Part shown: positions 16,547 through 25,109 of the stretch, piece after piece | How positions within the stretch are numbered: position 1 is the first letter of the stretch | How the letters are laid out: every line of letters starts with the position of its first letter | Source: an uncultured Lachnospiraceae bacterium | GTDB taxonomy: Bacteria; Bacillota; Clostridia; Lachnospirales; Lachnospiraceae | NCBI GenBank assembly: GCA_910586125.1 | Contig: CAJUHP010000024.1 | Coordinates: forward strand, 1-52,022 | DNA length: 52,022 nucleotides | Direction of reading: 5' to 3' | The notes under the pieces: generated by a model | Databases searched by the model: none | What the model saw: the letters and a program-made list of their open reading frames with translations, nothing else | Told to the model about the DNA's origin: nothing | Made by a program: the position numbers and the translations under genes

Positions 16547-16789
16547 ATGAAACTCAAACGTATTCTAGCTCTTGCAGGCATTGTGATTTTAGTCGGCCTG
16601 TATCTGACCTGCCTGCTCTTTGCATTGACGGATCATCCGCAGAAAACCGCTGTTTTATCCGCGTCTTTCTATGCCACAATCGTGATCCCCGTGCTCTTAT
16701 ATGTTTTTCTATTCGTTGCCCGTCTGCTGAAAAAATACCGGAATAAGCCGGAGGACAACGCTTCCTCCGGCCATTTTTCGTCGCTCTGA
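16547..16789 (+). CDS. Small membrane protein, 80 aa
   Basis: Two predicted membrane helices (about 5-27 and 38-60) flanked by lysines and ending in a hydrophilic tail. The ribosome binding site is weak: AAAGGA lies about 15 bases from the ATG. The gene has a consensus promoter at 16440-16468. A GC-rich hairpin with a T-tract (16747-16777) lies inside its 3' end, before the stop codon. The family was not recognised; the size and topology are common among small Firmicutes proteins of unknown role. Confidence 0.7.
   Translation: MKLKRILALAGIVILVGLYLTCLLFALTDHPQKTAVLSASFYATIVIPVLLYVFLFVARLLKKYRNKPEDNASSGHFSSL
16747..16777. terminator. GC-rich terminator hairpin inside the 3' end of the 80-aa gene
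   Basis: GCCGGAGGA (16747-16755) pairs perfectly with TCCTCCGGC (16763-16771), loop of seven, then CATTTTTCG on the plus strand. It precedes the stop codon of the plus-strand gene by about 15 bases. On the minus strand it lies about 35 bases after the purA stop and may serve it as well. Confidence 0.65.
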
Positions 16790-16804
16790 GACAGCACCCG
16801 GCCT

Positions 16805-18079
16805 CTACCGCATGATAATATCGTCACGTCCCGGTCCGTTTGACACCATTGTGACGGGTACGTTCAATTCCCGCTCGATGAACTCAATATAGCGACGGCA
16901 GTTTTCCGGCAGTTCCTCATACTTCTTCAGCCCGCGGATATCGCATTTCCAGCCCGGCAACGTTTCATAGACCGGCTTTGCACGATTCAATTTCACCGTG
17001 GTCGGAAAATCTCTGGTGATCTGGCCGTCGATCTCATAACCCACGCATACCGGCAGTTCGTCCAGATATCCCAACACATCCAGCACAGTCAGGGCTGCTT
17101 CCGTGGCCCCCTGAATCCGGCAGCCATAGCGGGATGCCACCGCGTCAAACCAGCCCATCCGGCGGGGACGCCCGGTGGTCACGCCGAACTCGCCGCCGTC
17201 GCCGCCGCGCTTTCTCAGCTCATCGGCTTCCTCCCCAAAAATCTCACTCACAAAAGCGCCGGCGCCCACCGCGCTGGAGTACGCTTTGACCACGGTCGTA
17301 ATCTGCCGGATCTCATAGGGCGCGATCCCCGCGCCGATTGCCCCGTAGGCCGCCAGTGTGGAGGAGGAAGTCACCATGGGATAGATGCCGTGATCCGGGT
17401 CCTTCAAAGAGCCTAACTGGCCTTCCAGCAAAATATTCTTTCCTGCTTTTAACGCCTCGTGCAGATAGGCCGGCACATCACAGACATAGGGAGCCACCAT
17501 ATCCCGGTAGGACAAAAGCGTCTGGTACAATTCATTCGGATCAATGGCCGGCTTGTGATACAGATGCTCAAACAGGACATTTTTTATCTCACAGACCCGC
17601 TCTGTTTTCTCCCGCAGCGTCTCCTCGTCAAACAGTTCGCTGACCTGGAATCCGATCTTGGCATATTTGTCCGAATAAAAGGGAGCAATGCCAGACTTGG
17701 TGGAACCAAAAGATTTCCCGGCCAGCCTGGCCTCCTCATATGTGTCCTGTAGCACATGGTAAGGCATCAAAATCTGCGCGCGGTCTGAGACTAGAATCTT
17801 CGGCTTTGGCACCCCCTTCTCCTTTAACGACTGCAGTTCCTGAAACAGATAGGGGATATTGAGTGCCACGCCGTTGCCGATAATGCTGGTCGTATGATCA
17901 TAAAATACGCCGGAAGGCAGCAGATGCAGGGCAAATTTCCCATAATTGTTGATAATGGTATGACCGGCGTTGCTTCCGCCCTGGAAACGGATGATAATAT
18001 CCGATTCCTTTGCCAGCATGTCTGTGATTTTCCCTTTTCCTTCGTCGCCCCAGTTGGCGCCGACAATCGCTCTAACCAT
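16805..18079 (-). CDS. purA: Adenylosuccinate synthetase
   Basis: Joins IMP and aspartate using GTP, the first committed step to AMP. 424 aa, full length. Motifs: VGANWGDEGKGKITD P-loop with the catalytic Asp, GGSNAGHTI, the QLGSLKDPDHGIYPMVTSSS region, and TTGRPRRMGWFD. The start at 18079 has AAGGAGGAG with good spacing; the upstream frame to 18223 runs through the promoter. It is divergent from an XRE-type regulator, which could control it; purB and purC lie on the same strand further along but in a separate unit. Confidence 0.97.
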   Translation of the reverse strand: MVRAIVGANWGDEGKGKITDMLAKESDIIIRFQGGSNAGHTIINNYGKFALHLLPSGVFYDHTTSIIGNGVALNIPYLFQELQSLKEKGVPKPKILVSDRAQILMPYHVLQDTYEEARLAGKSFGSTKSGIAPFYSDKYAKIGFQVSELFDEETLREKTERVCEIKNVLFEHLYHKPAIDPNELYQTLLSYRDMVAPYVCDVPAYLHEALKAGKNILLEGQLGSLKDPDHGIYPMVTSSSTLAAYGAIGAGIAPYEIRQITTVVKAYSSAVGAGAFVSEIFGEEADELRKRGGDGGEFGVTTGRPRRMGWFDAVASRYGCRIQGATEAALTVLDVLGYLDELPVCVGYEIDGQITRDFPTTVKLNRAKPVYETLPGWKCDIRGLKKYEELPENCRRYIEFIERELNVPVTMVSNGPGRDDIIMR

Positions 18080-18133
18080 GATGCTCCTCCTTTTTGCGTT
18101 TGTAATGGTAAAAAAGCAATATCCAACCATATT

Positions 18134-18162
18134 AGAATACACCCTTTGATGGAATAAGTAAA
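18134..18162 (-). promoter_or_regulatory. Likely promoter of purA
   Basis: Minus strand: TTTACT (18162-18157), 17 bases, TATTCT (18139-18134), preceded by TG. Four of six matches in each box. No purine riboswitch was recognised in the 55-base leader. The region 18163-18279 is very AT-rich and holds the divergent promoter of the XRE gene. Confidence 0.5.
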
Positions 18163-18279
18163 GTGTATGTTTGCTTCTCCCTCTGCTTTTTCCCCATTTG
18201 AAAAAAAAAATAATTTTTTTCAAAAAAACTGTTACATTTCGCTGATTTTTTCGTTTATATTAATAGAAAGGTAAACACG

Positions 18280-18663
18280 ATGACGATGATGGTGCTATCC
18301 AATCGGTTACGCTGGCTCCGCAAGCGATTTGGATATTCGCAGGCAGCCCTGGCAGACGCTCTTTCCGTTTCTCGCATGGCCTACACGCAGTATGAATCCG
18401 GCCGCCGCGAGCCAGGTCTCAATACACTGATGCGATTGGCAAAGATTTATAGCGTTTCAGTGGATTATCTGCTCGGTCTGTCTGACCTTTCTCACCCGCC
18501 GGGACTCTCTGTCCGAGAGAGCTTCCTTCTGTCACAGCTTGATCGCTTGGCTGACGGCAGACGGCAGGTTGTCTTCCAAGTCCTGCAGCATCAGCTTGGA
18601 GAACAGATTTTAAGCGATACCCACGGGCTGCCGGAAGACTCTGACAGCGTTACCCCTAGCTGA
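18280..18663 (+). CDS. XRE-family transcriptional regulator
   Basis: 127 aa. N-terminal helix-turn-helix domain (about 6-60: LRWLRKRFGYSQAALADAL, RMAYTQYESGRREPGLNTLMRLAKIYSVSVDYLLGLSD) with all the usual HTH_3 positions. The C-terminal 60 residues are helical and probably dimerise. AAAGG lies eight bases before the ATG at 18280. Divergent from purA with only about 200 bases between starts, so it may regulate itself and purA, but no operator was identified. A terminator follows at 18768. Confidence 0.85.
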   Translation: MTMMVLSNRLRWLRKRFGYSQAALADALSVSRMAYTQYESGRREPGLNTLMRLAKIYSVSVDYLLGLSDLSHPPGLSVRESFLLSQLDRLADGRRQVVFQVLQHQLGEQILSDTHGLPEDSDSVTPS

Positions 18664-18767
18664 TGCTAAAGGAGTTAAACGCAGCTTTCGCATCTCCCCT
18701 TTGGTGCGAACTTACAACTTCATATCGCATTCCCTCTGCATCTTCTCTTCACAAAACAGAGGGAAGG

Positions 18768-18800
18768 AACGGCCCCGGCATTTGCCGAGGCCGTTTTCCT
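18768..18800 (+). terminator. Intrinsic terminator between the XRE gene and purB
   Basis: AACGGCCCCGGC (18768-18779) pairs with GCCGAGGCCGTT (18784-18795), one G-U pair, four-base loop, then TTTCCTTTCC on the plus strand. It serves the XRE gene and may stop purB transcripts in the other direction. Confidence 0.75.
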
Positions 18801-18824
18801 TTCCTACTGCATATCCCAGGCCGC

Positions 18825-20255
18825 TCAAACCTGAATCTGTGCTTTCACACCCAAAAGATCTCTGTTTTCTGTGAGGATCGGGCGGACCACCTCCTCCAGA
18901 AACTCTTCCACCTGCCGGGGCGCCCTCCCTACGTAGCGGGCCGGGTCCATTGCTTTTTCCAGATCCGCGTAAGACATAGGAAATACCGGATCCTCTGCGA
19001 TGCGTTTCAGCAGATCGTTTTCCTCCCCCTCTTCCTTCACGCGGCGGCCGGCTTCCATGGACAGCGTCCGAATCCGCTCGTGCAGCTCCTGCCGGTCTCC
19101 TCCGGCTTTTACCGCGTCCATCATGATGTTCTCCGTCGCCATAAAAGGAAGCTCTGCCATCAGGCGCTTTTCTATGACTTTCGGATACACTACCAGGCCA
19201 TCCACCACATTCAGATACAGATCCAGTATGCCGTCCACCGCCAGAAAACCCTCGGGGATACTGATCCGCTTGTTGGCCGAATCGTCCAGCGTTCTCTCAA
19301 ACCACTGGGTAGATGCCGTCAACATCGGATTCATCACATCGCTCATCACATAATTGGCCAGAGAGGCGATCCGCTCGCTGCGCATGGGGTTTCTCTTATA
19401 GGCCATGGCCGAAGATCCGATCTGATTCTTTTCAAACGGCTCCTCCACCTCTTTCAGATGCTGAAGAAGACGAATATCGTTGGAAAATTTATGGGCGCTG
19501 ACCGCAACCTGCGCAAGCACATTCAGCACACGGCTGTCAATTTTGCGGGAATATGTCTGCCCGGACACCGGATAACAAGCCGAAAAGCCCATTTTCTCCG
19601 CGATCTTCTGATCCAATTGCCGGCATTTCTCATGGTCGCCGTCAAACAGCTCCAGAAAACTGGCCTGCGTTCCGGTGGTTCCCTTGGAGCCCAGGAGCTT
19701 CATCGACGCGATTACATGATCCAGCTCTTCCAGATCTAAGACCAGATCCTGAAGCCACAGGCAGGCCCGCTTTCCCACGGTAGTCGGCTGTGCCGGCTGA
19801 AAATGGGTGAAGGCCAGGGTCGGCTGGTCTTTGTAGCGAGCCGCAAAGCGAGCCAGCTCGTCCATGACATTGACAAGCTTCTTTCGCACCAGACGCAGCG
19901 CCTCGGTCATAATAATAATATCGGTATTATCCCCCACATAGCAGGAGGTTGCTCCCAGATGGATGATCCCCTTGGCCATGGGACACTGCACCCCATAGGC
20001 ATAGACATGGGACATCACATCATGGCGCACTTCTTTTTCTCTGGCTCTCGCCACATCATAGTTGATATCGTCCTGGTGCGCCCGCAGTTCTGTAATCTGC
20101 TCCTCTGTCACCGGCAGACCCAGCTCATGCTCGGCTTCCGCCAGGGCAATCCAAAGACGCCGCCAGGTGGTAAATTTTTTATCCTGTGAAAAAATATACT
20201 GCATCTCGCTGCTGGCGTAGCGCTCGGACAGAGGGCTTACATATTTATCATACAT
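18825..20255 (-). CDS. purB: Adenylosuccinate lyase
   Basis: Cleaves SAICAR to AICAR and adenylosuccinate to AMP, both releasing fumarate. 476 aa. Fumarase/aspartase-superfamily features: HLGATSCYVGDNTDI, TLAFTHFQPAQPTTVGKRA, the signature SSAMAYKRNPMRSERIA and the C-terminal PFMATENIMMDAV region. It follows purC by 12 bases, so the two act together, joining the two sequential de novo purine steps. The ATG at 20255 is used. Confidence 0.95.
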   Translation of the reverse strand: MYDKYVSPLSERYASSEMQYIFSQDKKFTTWRRLWIALAEAEHELGLPVTEEQITELRAHQDDINYDVARAREKEVRHDVMSHVYAYGVQCPMAKGIIHLGATSCYVGDNTDIIIMTEALRLVRKKLVNVMDELARFAARYKDQPTLAFTHFQPAQPTTVGKRACLWLQDLVLDLEELDHVIASMKLLGSKGTTGTQASFLELFDGDHEKCRQLDQKIAEKMGFSACYPVSGQTYSRKIDSRVLNVLAQVAVSAHKFSNDIRLLQHLKEVEEPFEKNQIGSSAMAYKRNPMRSERIASLANYVMSDVMNPMLTASTQWFERTLDDSANKRISIPEGFLAVDGILDLYLNVVDGLVVYPKVIEKRLMAELPFMATENIMMDAVKAGGDRQELHERIRTLSMEAGRRVKEEGEENDLLKRIAEDPVFPMSYADLEKAMDPARYVGRAPRQVEEFLEEVVRPILTENRDLLGVKAQIQV

Positions 20256-20267
20256 TCCCGTTTCCCC

Positions 20268-20972
20268 CTACAGACCCAGACGGTTAAACACTTCGTTGTA
20301 AGCGTCCTCCACGTTGCCCATATCCCGGCGGAAACGGTCCTTGTCCAGCTTTTCATGCGTTTTCGCATCCCACAGGCGGCAGGTATCCGGAGACACTTCG
20401 TCCGCCAAAATGACCCTGCCATGATAGCGGCCAAACTCGATCTTAAAGTCAATCAGTTCGATGCCAGCGCCCGCGAAATACCGCTTCATGACCTCGTTGA
20501 TTCGAAACGTCATATCCGTGATCGCATCAATCTCTTCCCTGGTAGCCAGCCCCAGCGCCAGCGCGTAGTAATCGTTGATAAAAGGATCGCCCAAATCGTC
20601 GTTTTTATAGCTGAACTCCAGCGTGGGGCAGAGCAGCTTTCTCCCCTCCTCGATCCCCAGCTTCTTGGAAAAGCTGCCGGCCGCCACATTTCTTACAATA
20701 ACCTCCAGAGGAACGATCTCCACCTTTTTCACCGCCGTTTCTCTCTCGCTCAGTTCTTCCACAAAGTGCGTCTCGATCCCCTCCTGCTCCAGCATCTGAA
20801 AGACCCGGTTGGTCATGCGGTTGTTGATCGCGCCCTTGCCCTGAATCGTACCTTTCTTCAGGCCGTTAAATGCGGTGGCGTCGTCTTTATAGTCCACAAT
20901 CAAAACATCCTCGTCGTCGGTGCGATACACTTTCTTCGCTTTTCCTTCATACAGTAAATCCAGTTTTTTCAT
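20268..20972 (-). CDS. purC: SAICAR synthetase (phosphoribosylaminoimidazole-succinocarboxamide synthase)
   Basis: Attaches aspartate to CAIR using ATP in de novo purine synthesis. 234 aa. Motifs: LLYEGKAKKVYRTDD at the start, GKGAINNRMTN, the EVIVRNVAAGSFSKK region, and the ATP/metal segment LIDFKIEFGRYHGRVILADEVSPDTCRLWD. Its ATG overlaps the flavin reductase stop (ATGA) and purB follows, so the order is flavin reductase-purC-purB. Confidence 0.97.
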   Translation of the reverse strand: MKKLDLLYEGKAKKVYRTDDEDVLIVDYKDDATAFNGLKKGTIQGKGAINNRMTNRVFQMLEQEGIETHFVEELSERETAVKKVEIVPLEVIVRNVAAGSFSKKLGIEEGRKLLCPTLEFSYKNDDLGDPFINDYYALALGLATREEIDAITDMTFRINEVMKRYFAGAGIELIDFKIEFGRYHGRVILADEVSPDTCRLWDAKTHEKLDKDRFRRDMGNVEDAYNEVFNRLGL

Positions 20973-21601
20973 TCTTTTACTCCTTTTCTCTTCTTGGAAC
21001 GGTTCCCATATTTTTCTCCGCTTTCGCGGGAAATCCCTTTTTTCTTTTGAACACTGAAACCAAAACGGCCCAGGGATTTTCCCAGGCCATAATAACCGCC
21101 GTGGTCATAGACAATAGGCCGGGACCGGGAGAGATCCAGACGGCCTGTCTCGTCCAGACAGGATTCGTCGGCGTGGACGCACAGCACCTTGGCCAGAAAC
21201 AGATCGTGACTTCCGAGCGTCTTTCGCTGCGTGACCCGGCACTCGATGTTGACCGGACTGTCTGCAAGCAGCGGCGCCTGCACCTGCGAAGCCGCTTCCC
21301 GCCTCAGTTCCATACAGGCAAACTTGTCTACGTCACGGCCGGAACGAACGCCGCAGAAATCTACGGCCCGCGCCAGCTTTTCTGTGGAGAGATTCACGGT
21401 AAACTCCCCGGTGGCCAACAGCATGGCATGCGAATAGCGCTCCGGTTTCACGGAGATGGACAGCATGGGCGGATTGGTACATACCGTTCCGGTCCAGGCC
21501 ACGGTGATCAGGTTGTCATGCCCCTTCCCGTCCGTCACCGCCACCAAAACCACCGGCAGAGGGTACAGCATATTGCCTGCTTTCCAGATTTGTTTTGCCA
21601 T
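20969..21601 (-). CDS. Flavin reductase-like FMN-binding protein
   Basis: 210 aa. The split-barrel flavin reductase domain fills most of the protein (about 8-165): PLPVVLVAV, HDNLITVAWTGTVCTNPPMLSISVKPERYS and FTVNLSTEKLA, typical of flavoredoxin/flavin reductases that bind FMN and pass electrons from NAD(P)H. The C-terminus is basic (KKRKG). It lies between pheA (gap nine bases) and purC (four-base overlap). The link between this enzyme and purine or phenylalanine synthesis is unclear; it may simply be carried in the operon. Confidence 0.88.
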   Translation of the reverse strand: MAKQIWKAGNMLYPLPVVLVAVTDGKGHDNLITVAWTGTVCTNPPMLSISVKPERYSHAMLLATGEFTVNLSTEKLARAVDFCGVRSGRDVDKFACMELRREAASQVQAPLLADSPVNIECRVTQRKTLGSHDLFLAKVLCVHADESCLDETGRLDLSRSRPIVYDHGGYYGLGKSLGRFGFSVQKKKGISRESGEKYGNRSKKRKGVKE

Positions 21602-21610
21602 GGCGCCCCC

Positions 21611-22738
21611 CTAATAATTCCCCAGGATCTTGAACGAGCTGACCTCTTCCATAACGCCGCGCAGCGCCCCCATCACAGAGGGGTCCGACAGATTGCCGGT
21701 AAAATCCACAAAAAACCGGTATTCCCAGTTCTTTCCCGGAATGGGGCAGGATTCAATCCGCGTCATATTCAGATCATTATAGATAAAATGGGCCAAAATC
21801 GAATAGAGGCTCCCGCTCTCGTGGGGTACCTCAAAACAGATACTGACCTGAGCTGCCTCCTTTGTAAATACCTTTTCACCGGCCACAATAATAAACCGGG
21901 TTGTGTTTATGCTGCTGTAATTGACGGCCTCCTTTAAAATCTTCAGGCCATACAGCTTCGCGGCCGCCGCGCTGGCCACCGCTGCCTGCGAGATCTCGCC
22001 GTCCTCCTTTACCTTCTTCGCGGCCAGAGCCGTATTATTGACGCTGACCTGCCTCCATTGCGGGTGGCTGTTTAAAAAGCGGGCGCACTGCATCAGTCCC
22101 TGGGGATGAGAGTACACAATCTGAATATCGGACAGCTCCGCCTCATGAAGTCCCAGCAGGGCATGTTCGACTTTCAGGTAAATCTCTCCCACAATATAGT
22201 TGTCATAAAAGCCAAGCAGATCATAGATATCCCCGACGGTGCCGGCGGTCGAATTCTCAATCGGCAGCACCGCGTAATCGGCGTCGCAGATGCTCAGAGC
22301 CTTCATCGCATCCTCCCAGGTTTTCACCGGCTCCAGATGGGCCTGCGCCCCAAAATACTGCATCGCCGCCTCATGGCTGTAAGCGCCCGGCACGCCCTGG
22401 TATACGATGCGGGCCTCCCGGTTCAATCCGTCGATCCGGCGAAACGGCAGCTTCAGCCCCTGCCCGTTTTCGGCCAGAAGCTGATACTGCAGCCTGCGGC
22501 TGGAAGCCATAAGCTGAATGAACATATCGCGGATTCCGTGGCGGTTAGCATTCTCCTTAACCATAGCCGTAACCGCCGCCAGCTTCTCCTGCTCACGGTC
22601 ACGGTCCAGGACCTTCTTCTGATTTGCTATCTTAAAACAGGCCACCTGCCGGCAGATTTCCTGGCGCTTCTCAAAAAGCTCGGTCATCTGCCGGTCCACC
22701 TGGTCGATCTGCTCCCGCAGCTTCTGTAAATCTTCCAT
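21611..22738 (-). CDS. pheA: Bifunctional chorismate mutase / prephenate dehydratase (P-protein)
   Basis: Makes phenylpyruvate from chorismate by way of prephenate. 375 aa. Chorismate mutase AroQ domain 1-90 (LREQIDQVDRQMTELFEKRQEI); prephenate dehydratase about 108-285 (YQGVPGAYSHEAAMQYF, LPIENSTAGTVGDIYDLL, NTTRFIIV with the TRF motif); ACT domain about 298-375. The ACT Phe-binding motif, usually ESRP, reads ESCP (DNA GAATCCTGCCCC), and the GALV-type motif reads GSLY. These changes might weaken feedback inhibition by phenylalanine. A clear promoter lies at 22770-22798. Confidence 0.95.
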   Translation of the reverse strand: MEDLQKLREQIDQVDRQMTELFEKRQEICRQVACFKIANQKKVLDRDREQEKLAAVTAMVKENANRHGIRDMFIQLMASSRRLQYQLLAENGQGLKLPFRRIDGLNREARIVYQGVPGAYSHEAAMQYFGAQAHLEPVKTWEDAMKALSICDADYAVLPIENSTAGTVGDIYDLLGFYDNYIVGEIYLKVEHALLGLHEAELSDIQIVYSHPQGLMQCARFLNSHPQWRQVSVNNTALAAKKVKEDGEISQAAVASAAAAKLYGLKILKEAVNYSSINTTRFIIVAGEKVFTKEAAQVSICFEVPHESGSLYSILAHFIYNDLNMTRIESCPIPGKNWEYRFFVDFTGNLSDPSVMGALRGVMEEVSSFKILGNY

Positions 22739-22769
22739 GGGATGTCCTCTTCCTCTTCAGAATACTCCC

Positions 22770-22798
22770 ATTGTAAACAATTCCGGGCAGATATGCAA
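22770..22798 (-). promoter_or_regulatory. Promoter of pheA (and likely flavin reductase-purC-purB)
   Basis: Minus strand: TTGCAT (22798-22793), 17 bases, TACAAT (22775-22770). The pheA start is about 25 bases after the expected transcription start. The order pheA, flavin reductase, purC, purB with gaps of 12 bases or less suggests one transcript. Confidence 0.75.
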
Positions 22799-22861
22799 CT
22801 GTTTTTTTCAGGCGGCTGCCCGTGTGCCCCGGTTGTCTGAAAGGAAACTTTACCAATACGC

Positions 22862-23938
22862 CTATGACTGCGCCCCCAAAAATTCCTCCAATGTCAGTTT
22901 CTCTTCATACATATATTTCGCCGCTTCCTTCCCGACATACCGAAAATGCCAGGACTCATAGTCAATCTGTGTAATCTCCTCCTTATCGGCCGGATACCGC
23001 AGAATAAAGCCATATTTCCATGCATTCTCCCGCAGCCACCGGTTCTCGGCCGTTTTTTCCTGCCCCTCATCTAAAAGCTGGTAATCCAGCGCCACAATAT
23101 CTGCTGCCAGCCCCGTGGAATGTTCGCTGAAGCCCGGCGGCATGGTAAAGCGCGTCACCTCGTCGTACGCTTCCTCATAACTCATACCGGACGCCATGCA
23201 GGAGCGGATATCCTCATCCAGCAGTTCCTGCTGCCGCTTCGGACTGCGGTAGCCGGAACAGACTACAAAGTGAAGCCCTTCTTTTCCTCCATCCTCCAGC
23301 ATCTCCATAAGCGCCTCATACATCACCGTAGCCACCGACGCCAGACCGGATTTCAGCTCGGTCAGATCCACTTCATAATCTTTGGGAAGCTCATTCTCCT
23401 TGTTGACCAGGATCAGAAGAGGATCCTCCGGATCGAAAGAATCGCTTGGCGCCCGTCTCGTACTCGTGACCGCCGGCGCCGCATTCTCATTTCCTCTCTG
23501 TGCCAGAACCGCAGAATCCACGTTGGTGTGTGCTTCGGCAGCGGTTTCCTTCCCCGGAACATTAAAAAATTCCCCGCCAAAATCCTCTGTCCTTTCCTTG
23601 GTCCCATTCTCCTTTTTCCAGCGCTTTATTCCCCACACTCCTGTGTTGATGCACAGCGTTACAAGAAGGCAAAAACCGAGTACACGCAGAAACATTCGGC
23701 GGCGCAGCAGTCTCTGCCTGTCTGTCTGCCTCATCTGTTTTTGCCGGCAGGCTGGATTTCTTTTGATGCGCTCTCTCTTATTCGGTTCGTCGAAACGGAT
23801 GCACTGACCATCCCGTTCCGGCAGTCCAGCCCTTCCTTCTTCTTTCTGTTCCCGGCTGCAGATCGGACAAAACTGCAGCCCGTCTGTTTCCCATGTCTGT
23901 ATGCTTTTCATTCTGGCAGGCTCCTCTCTGTCATTCAT
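22862..23938 (-). CDS. VanY-type D-alanyl-D-alanine carboxypeptidase, membrane-anchored
   Basis: 358 aa (or 349 from the ATG at 23911, which has the better GAGGAG ribosome binding site). A cytoplasmic part of about 80 residues contains a CPIC motif; a single membrane helix follows at about 83-103. The M15B peptidase domain is at about 180-345. Zinc motifs are intact: SGYRSPKRQQELL, PGFSEHSTGLAADIVA (His and Asp ligands) and WHFRYVG with the third His. Trims the terminal D-Ala from peptidoglycan stem peptides; no vancomycin-resistance genes are nearby. The CPIC motif is unusual for this family. Confidence 0.9.
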   Translation of the reverse strand: MNDREEPARMKSIQTWETDGLQFCPICSREQKEEGRAGLPERDGQCIRFDEPNKRERIKRNPACRQKQMRQTDRQRLLRRRMFLRVLGFCLLVTLCINTGVWGIKRWKKENGTKERTEDFGGEFFNVPGKETAAEAHTNVDSAVLAQRGNENAAPAVTSTRRAPSDSFDPEDPLLILVNKENELPKDYEVDLTELKSGLASVATVMYEALMEMLEDGGKEGLHFVVCSGYRSPKRQQELLDEDIRSCMASGMSYEEAYDEVTRFTMPPGFSEHSTGLAADIVALDYQLLDEGQEKTAENRWLRENAWKYGFILRYPADKEEITQIDYESWHFRYVGKEAAKYMYEEKLTLEEFLGAQS

Positions 23939-24189
23939 AAATTCGATCCTACCAGCATTCTGTTTCCAGTTATTTGCACAAATGTTTCCAGCTTGTTTCT
24001 TTTTTCAGGAAAACGTAGGGCGAGCCGGAAATACCGCGAGTCCATAACGCATCGTTTCCGAGTGAAAGGTATCAAACAATAATTCTATTCTACAGTATCC
24101 CGTATAGTGCTCGACCCTTTTCACACCAGATCAGCCTGTGACTAGACCTCGTTCCCTTTATCCGGAAACTCCGTCTGCTGCCTCTCGCC

Positions 24190-25095
24190 TCAATACAGCC
24201 AATTATACACGATTCCCCTCTCTATATTCTCCTGATTCACAATTTCCTCCAGCCCTCTGTTACTCAGAACAAGGAAGAATCCATCTGCTGTCTGCCCAAC
24301 CCTCTCTCCCTGTTCGGAATACAGATAATCATACGCATACATAGGGCCCCGTATTGCTATGGATTCAAAATCTCCATACAGCAGGCGAATGATTCCATAA
24401 TGACCCTCTGGAGCATATCCATCCAATAAGGCGTACTCTGCCTGGCAGTATTCCTTAATATGAAAGCTTCCCCCATCCGCCATCTCCTGATCTATGGACT
24501 CTTCCTGCGCAAACCAATCCGTTTGTCCCGATTCCTCCGATATAATAGAGAAGTAAAGCAGGCAGACTCCCTCCTGCTCCATCAGAAAATCCAGTGTATT
24601 TCCGTTTACTTTCAACTGAATCCAATATATGCCTACGTGAGTCTCCTGCGACTGATAGAGGGATAACCCTGCGGGTGCCTCTGCCATATTGCATAGATCC
24701 ATAATGCTTTGAGGCAGCAGCCCAAAACGCTGCCATTCCTCCGCGCAGACGAGCCACTGCGAAAAGACCTCCTCGGCCTGTGCCGCCGAGATCTCCATAA
24801 CGCCTTCTTCTTTATCATTCTGTTCCTGAATGCCATTTCTGCCGTAAACGGCCACTCTCTTAACGCCTCCGCTTTCTTGGATCGCGCGGATTGTCTCTGC
24901 TACGCTATGGTCTTTTTCCTCCGGCAAACCGGCATTACGGCGGTCTTCCATTTGTACTTGTCCGAGCAGCATTTCATCCTGCCATCGGCTGTAATATTCG
25001 GGCAGCCAAAAAGCGCCCAAAAAAGAGGCTGTCAGAATCAAAAGCCCGCAAAGATAAGACAATATTTTCCCTACTCTGCTCTTTTTTGCCCTCAT
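24190..25095 (-). CDS. Membrane-anchored unknown protein, companion of a two-component system
   Basis: About 301 aa from the ATG at 25095, which begins MRAKKSRVGKILSYLCG, a basic start followed by a membrane helix (about 8-28). The rest is extracytoplasmic and rich in acidic residues, with no clear family motif. It follows the histidine kinase by 14 bases, suggesting it senses or modulates that kinase. The ribosome binding site is weak. Start is uncertain: the open frame extends to 25212 but would overlap the kinase gene. Confidence 0.7.
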   Translation of the reverse strand: MRAKKSRVGKILSYLCGLLILTASFLGAFWLPEYYSRWQDEMLLGQVQMEDRRNAGLPEEKDHSVAETIRAIQESGGVKRVAVYGRNGIQEQNDKEEGVMEISAAQAEEVFSQWLVCAEEWQRFGLLPQSIMDLCNMAEAPAGLSLYQSQETHVGIYWIQLKVNGNTLDFLMEQEGVCLLYFSIISEESGQTDWFAQEESIDQEMADGGSFHIKEYCQAEYALLDGYAPEGHYGIIRLLYGDFESIAIRGPMYAYDYLYSEQGERVGQTADGFFLVLSNRGLEEIVNQENIERGIVYNWLY

Positions 25096-25109
25096 TGCCG
25101 CTCTCGTTT

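Noticed and set aside
16805..20972. Purine riboswitch before purA or purC
   Set aside because: No conserved purine-aptamer pairing was found in either leader.
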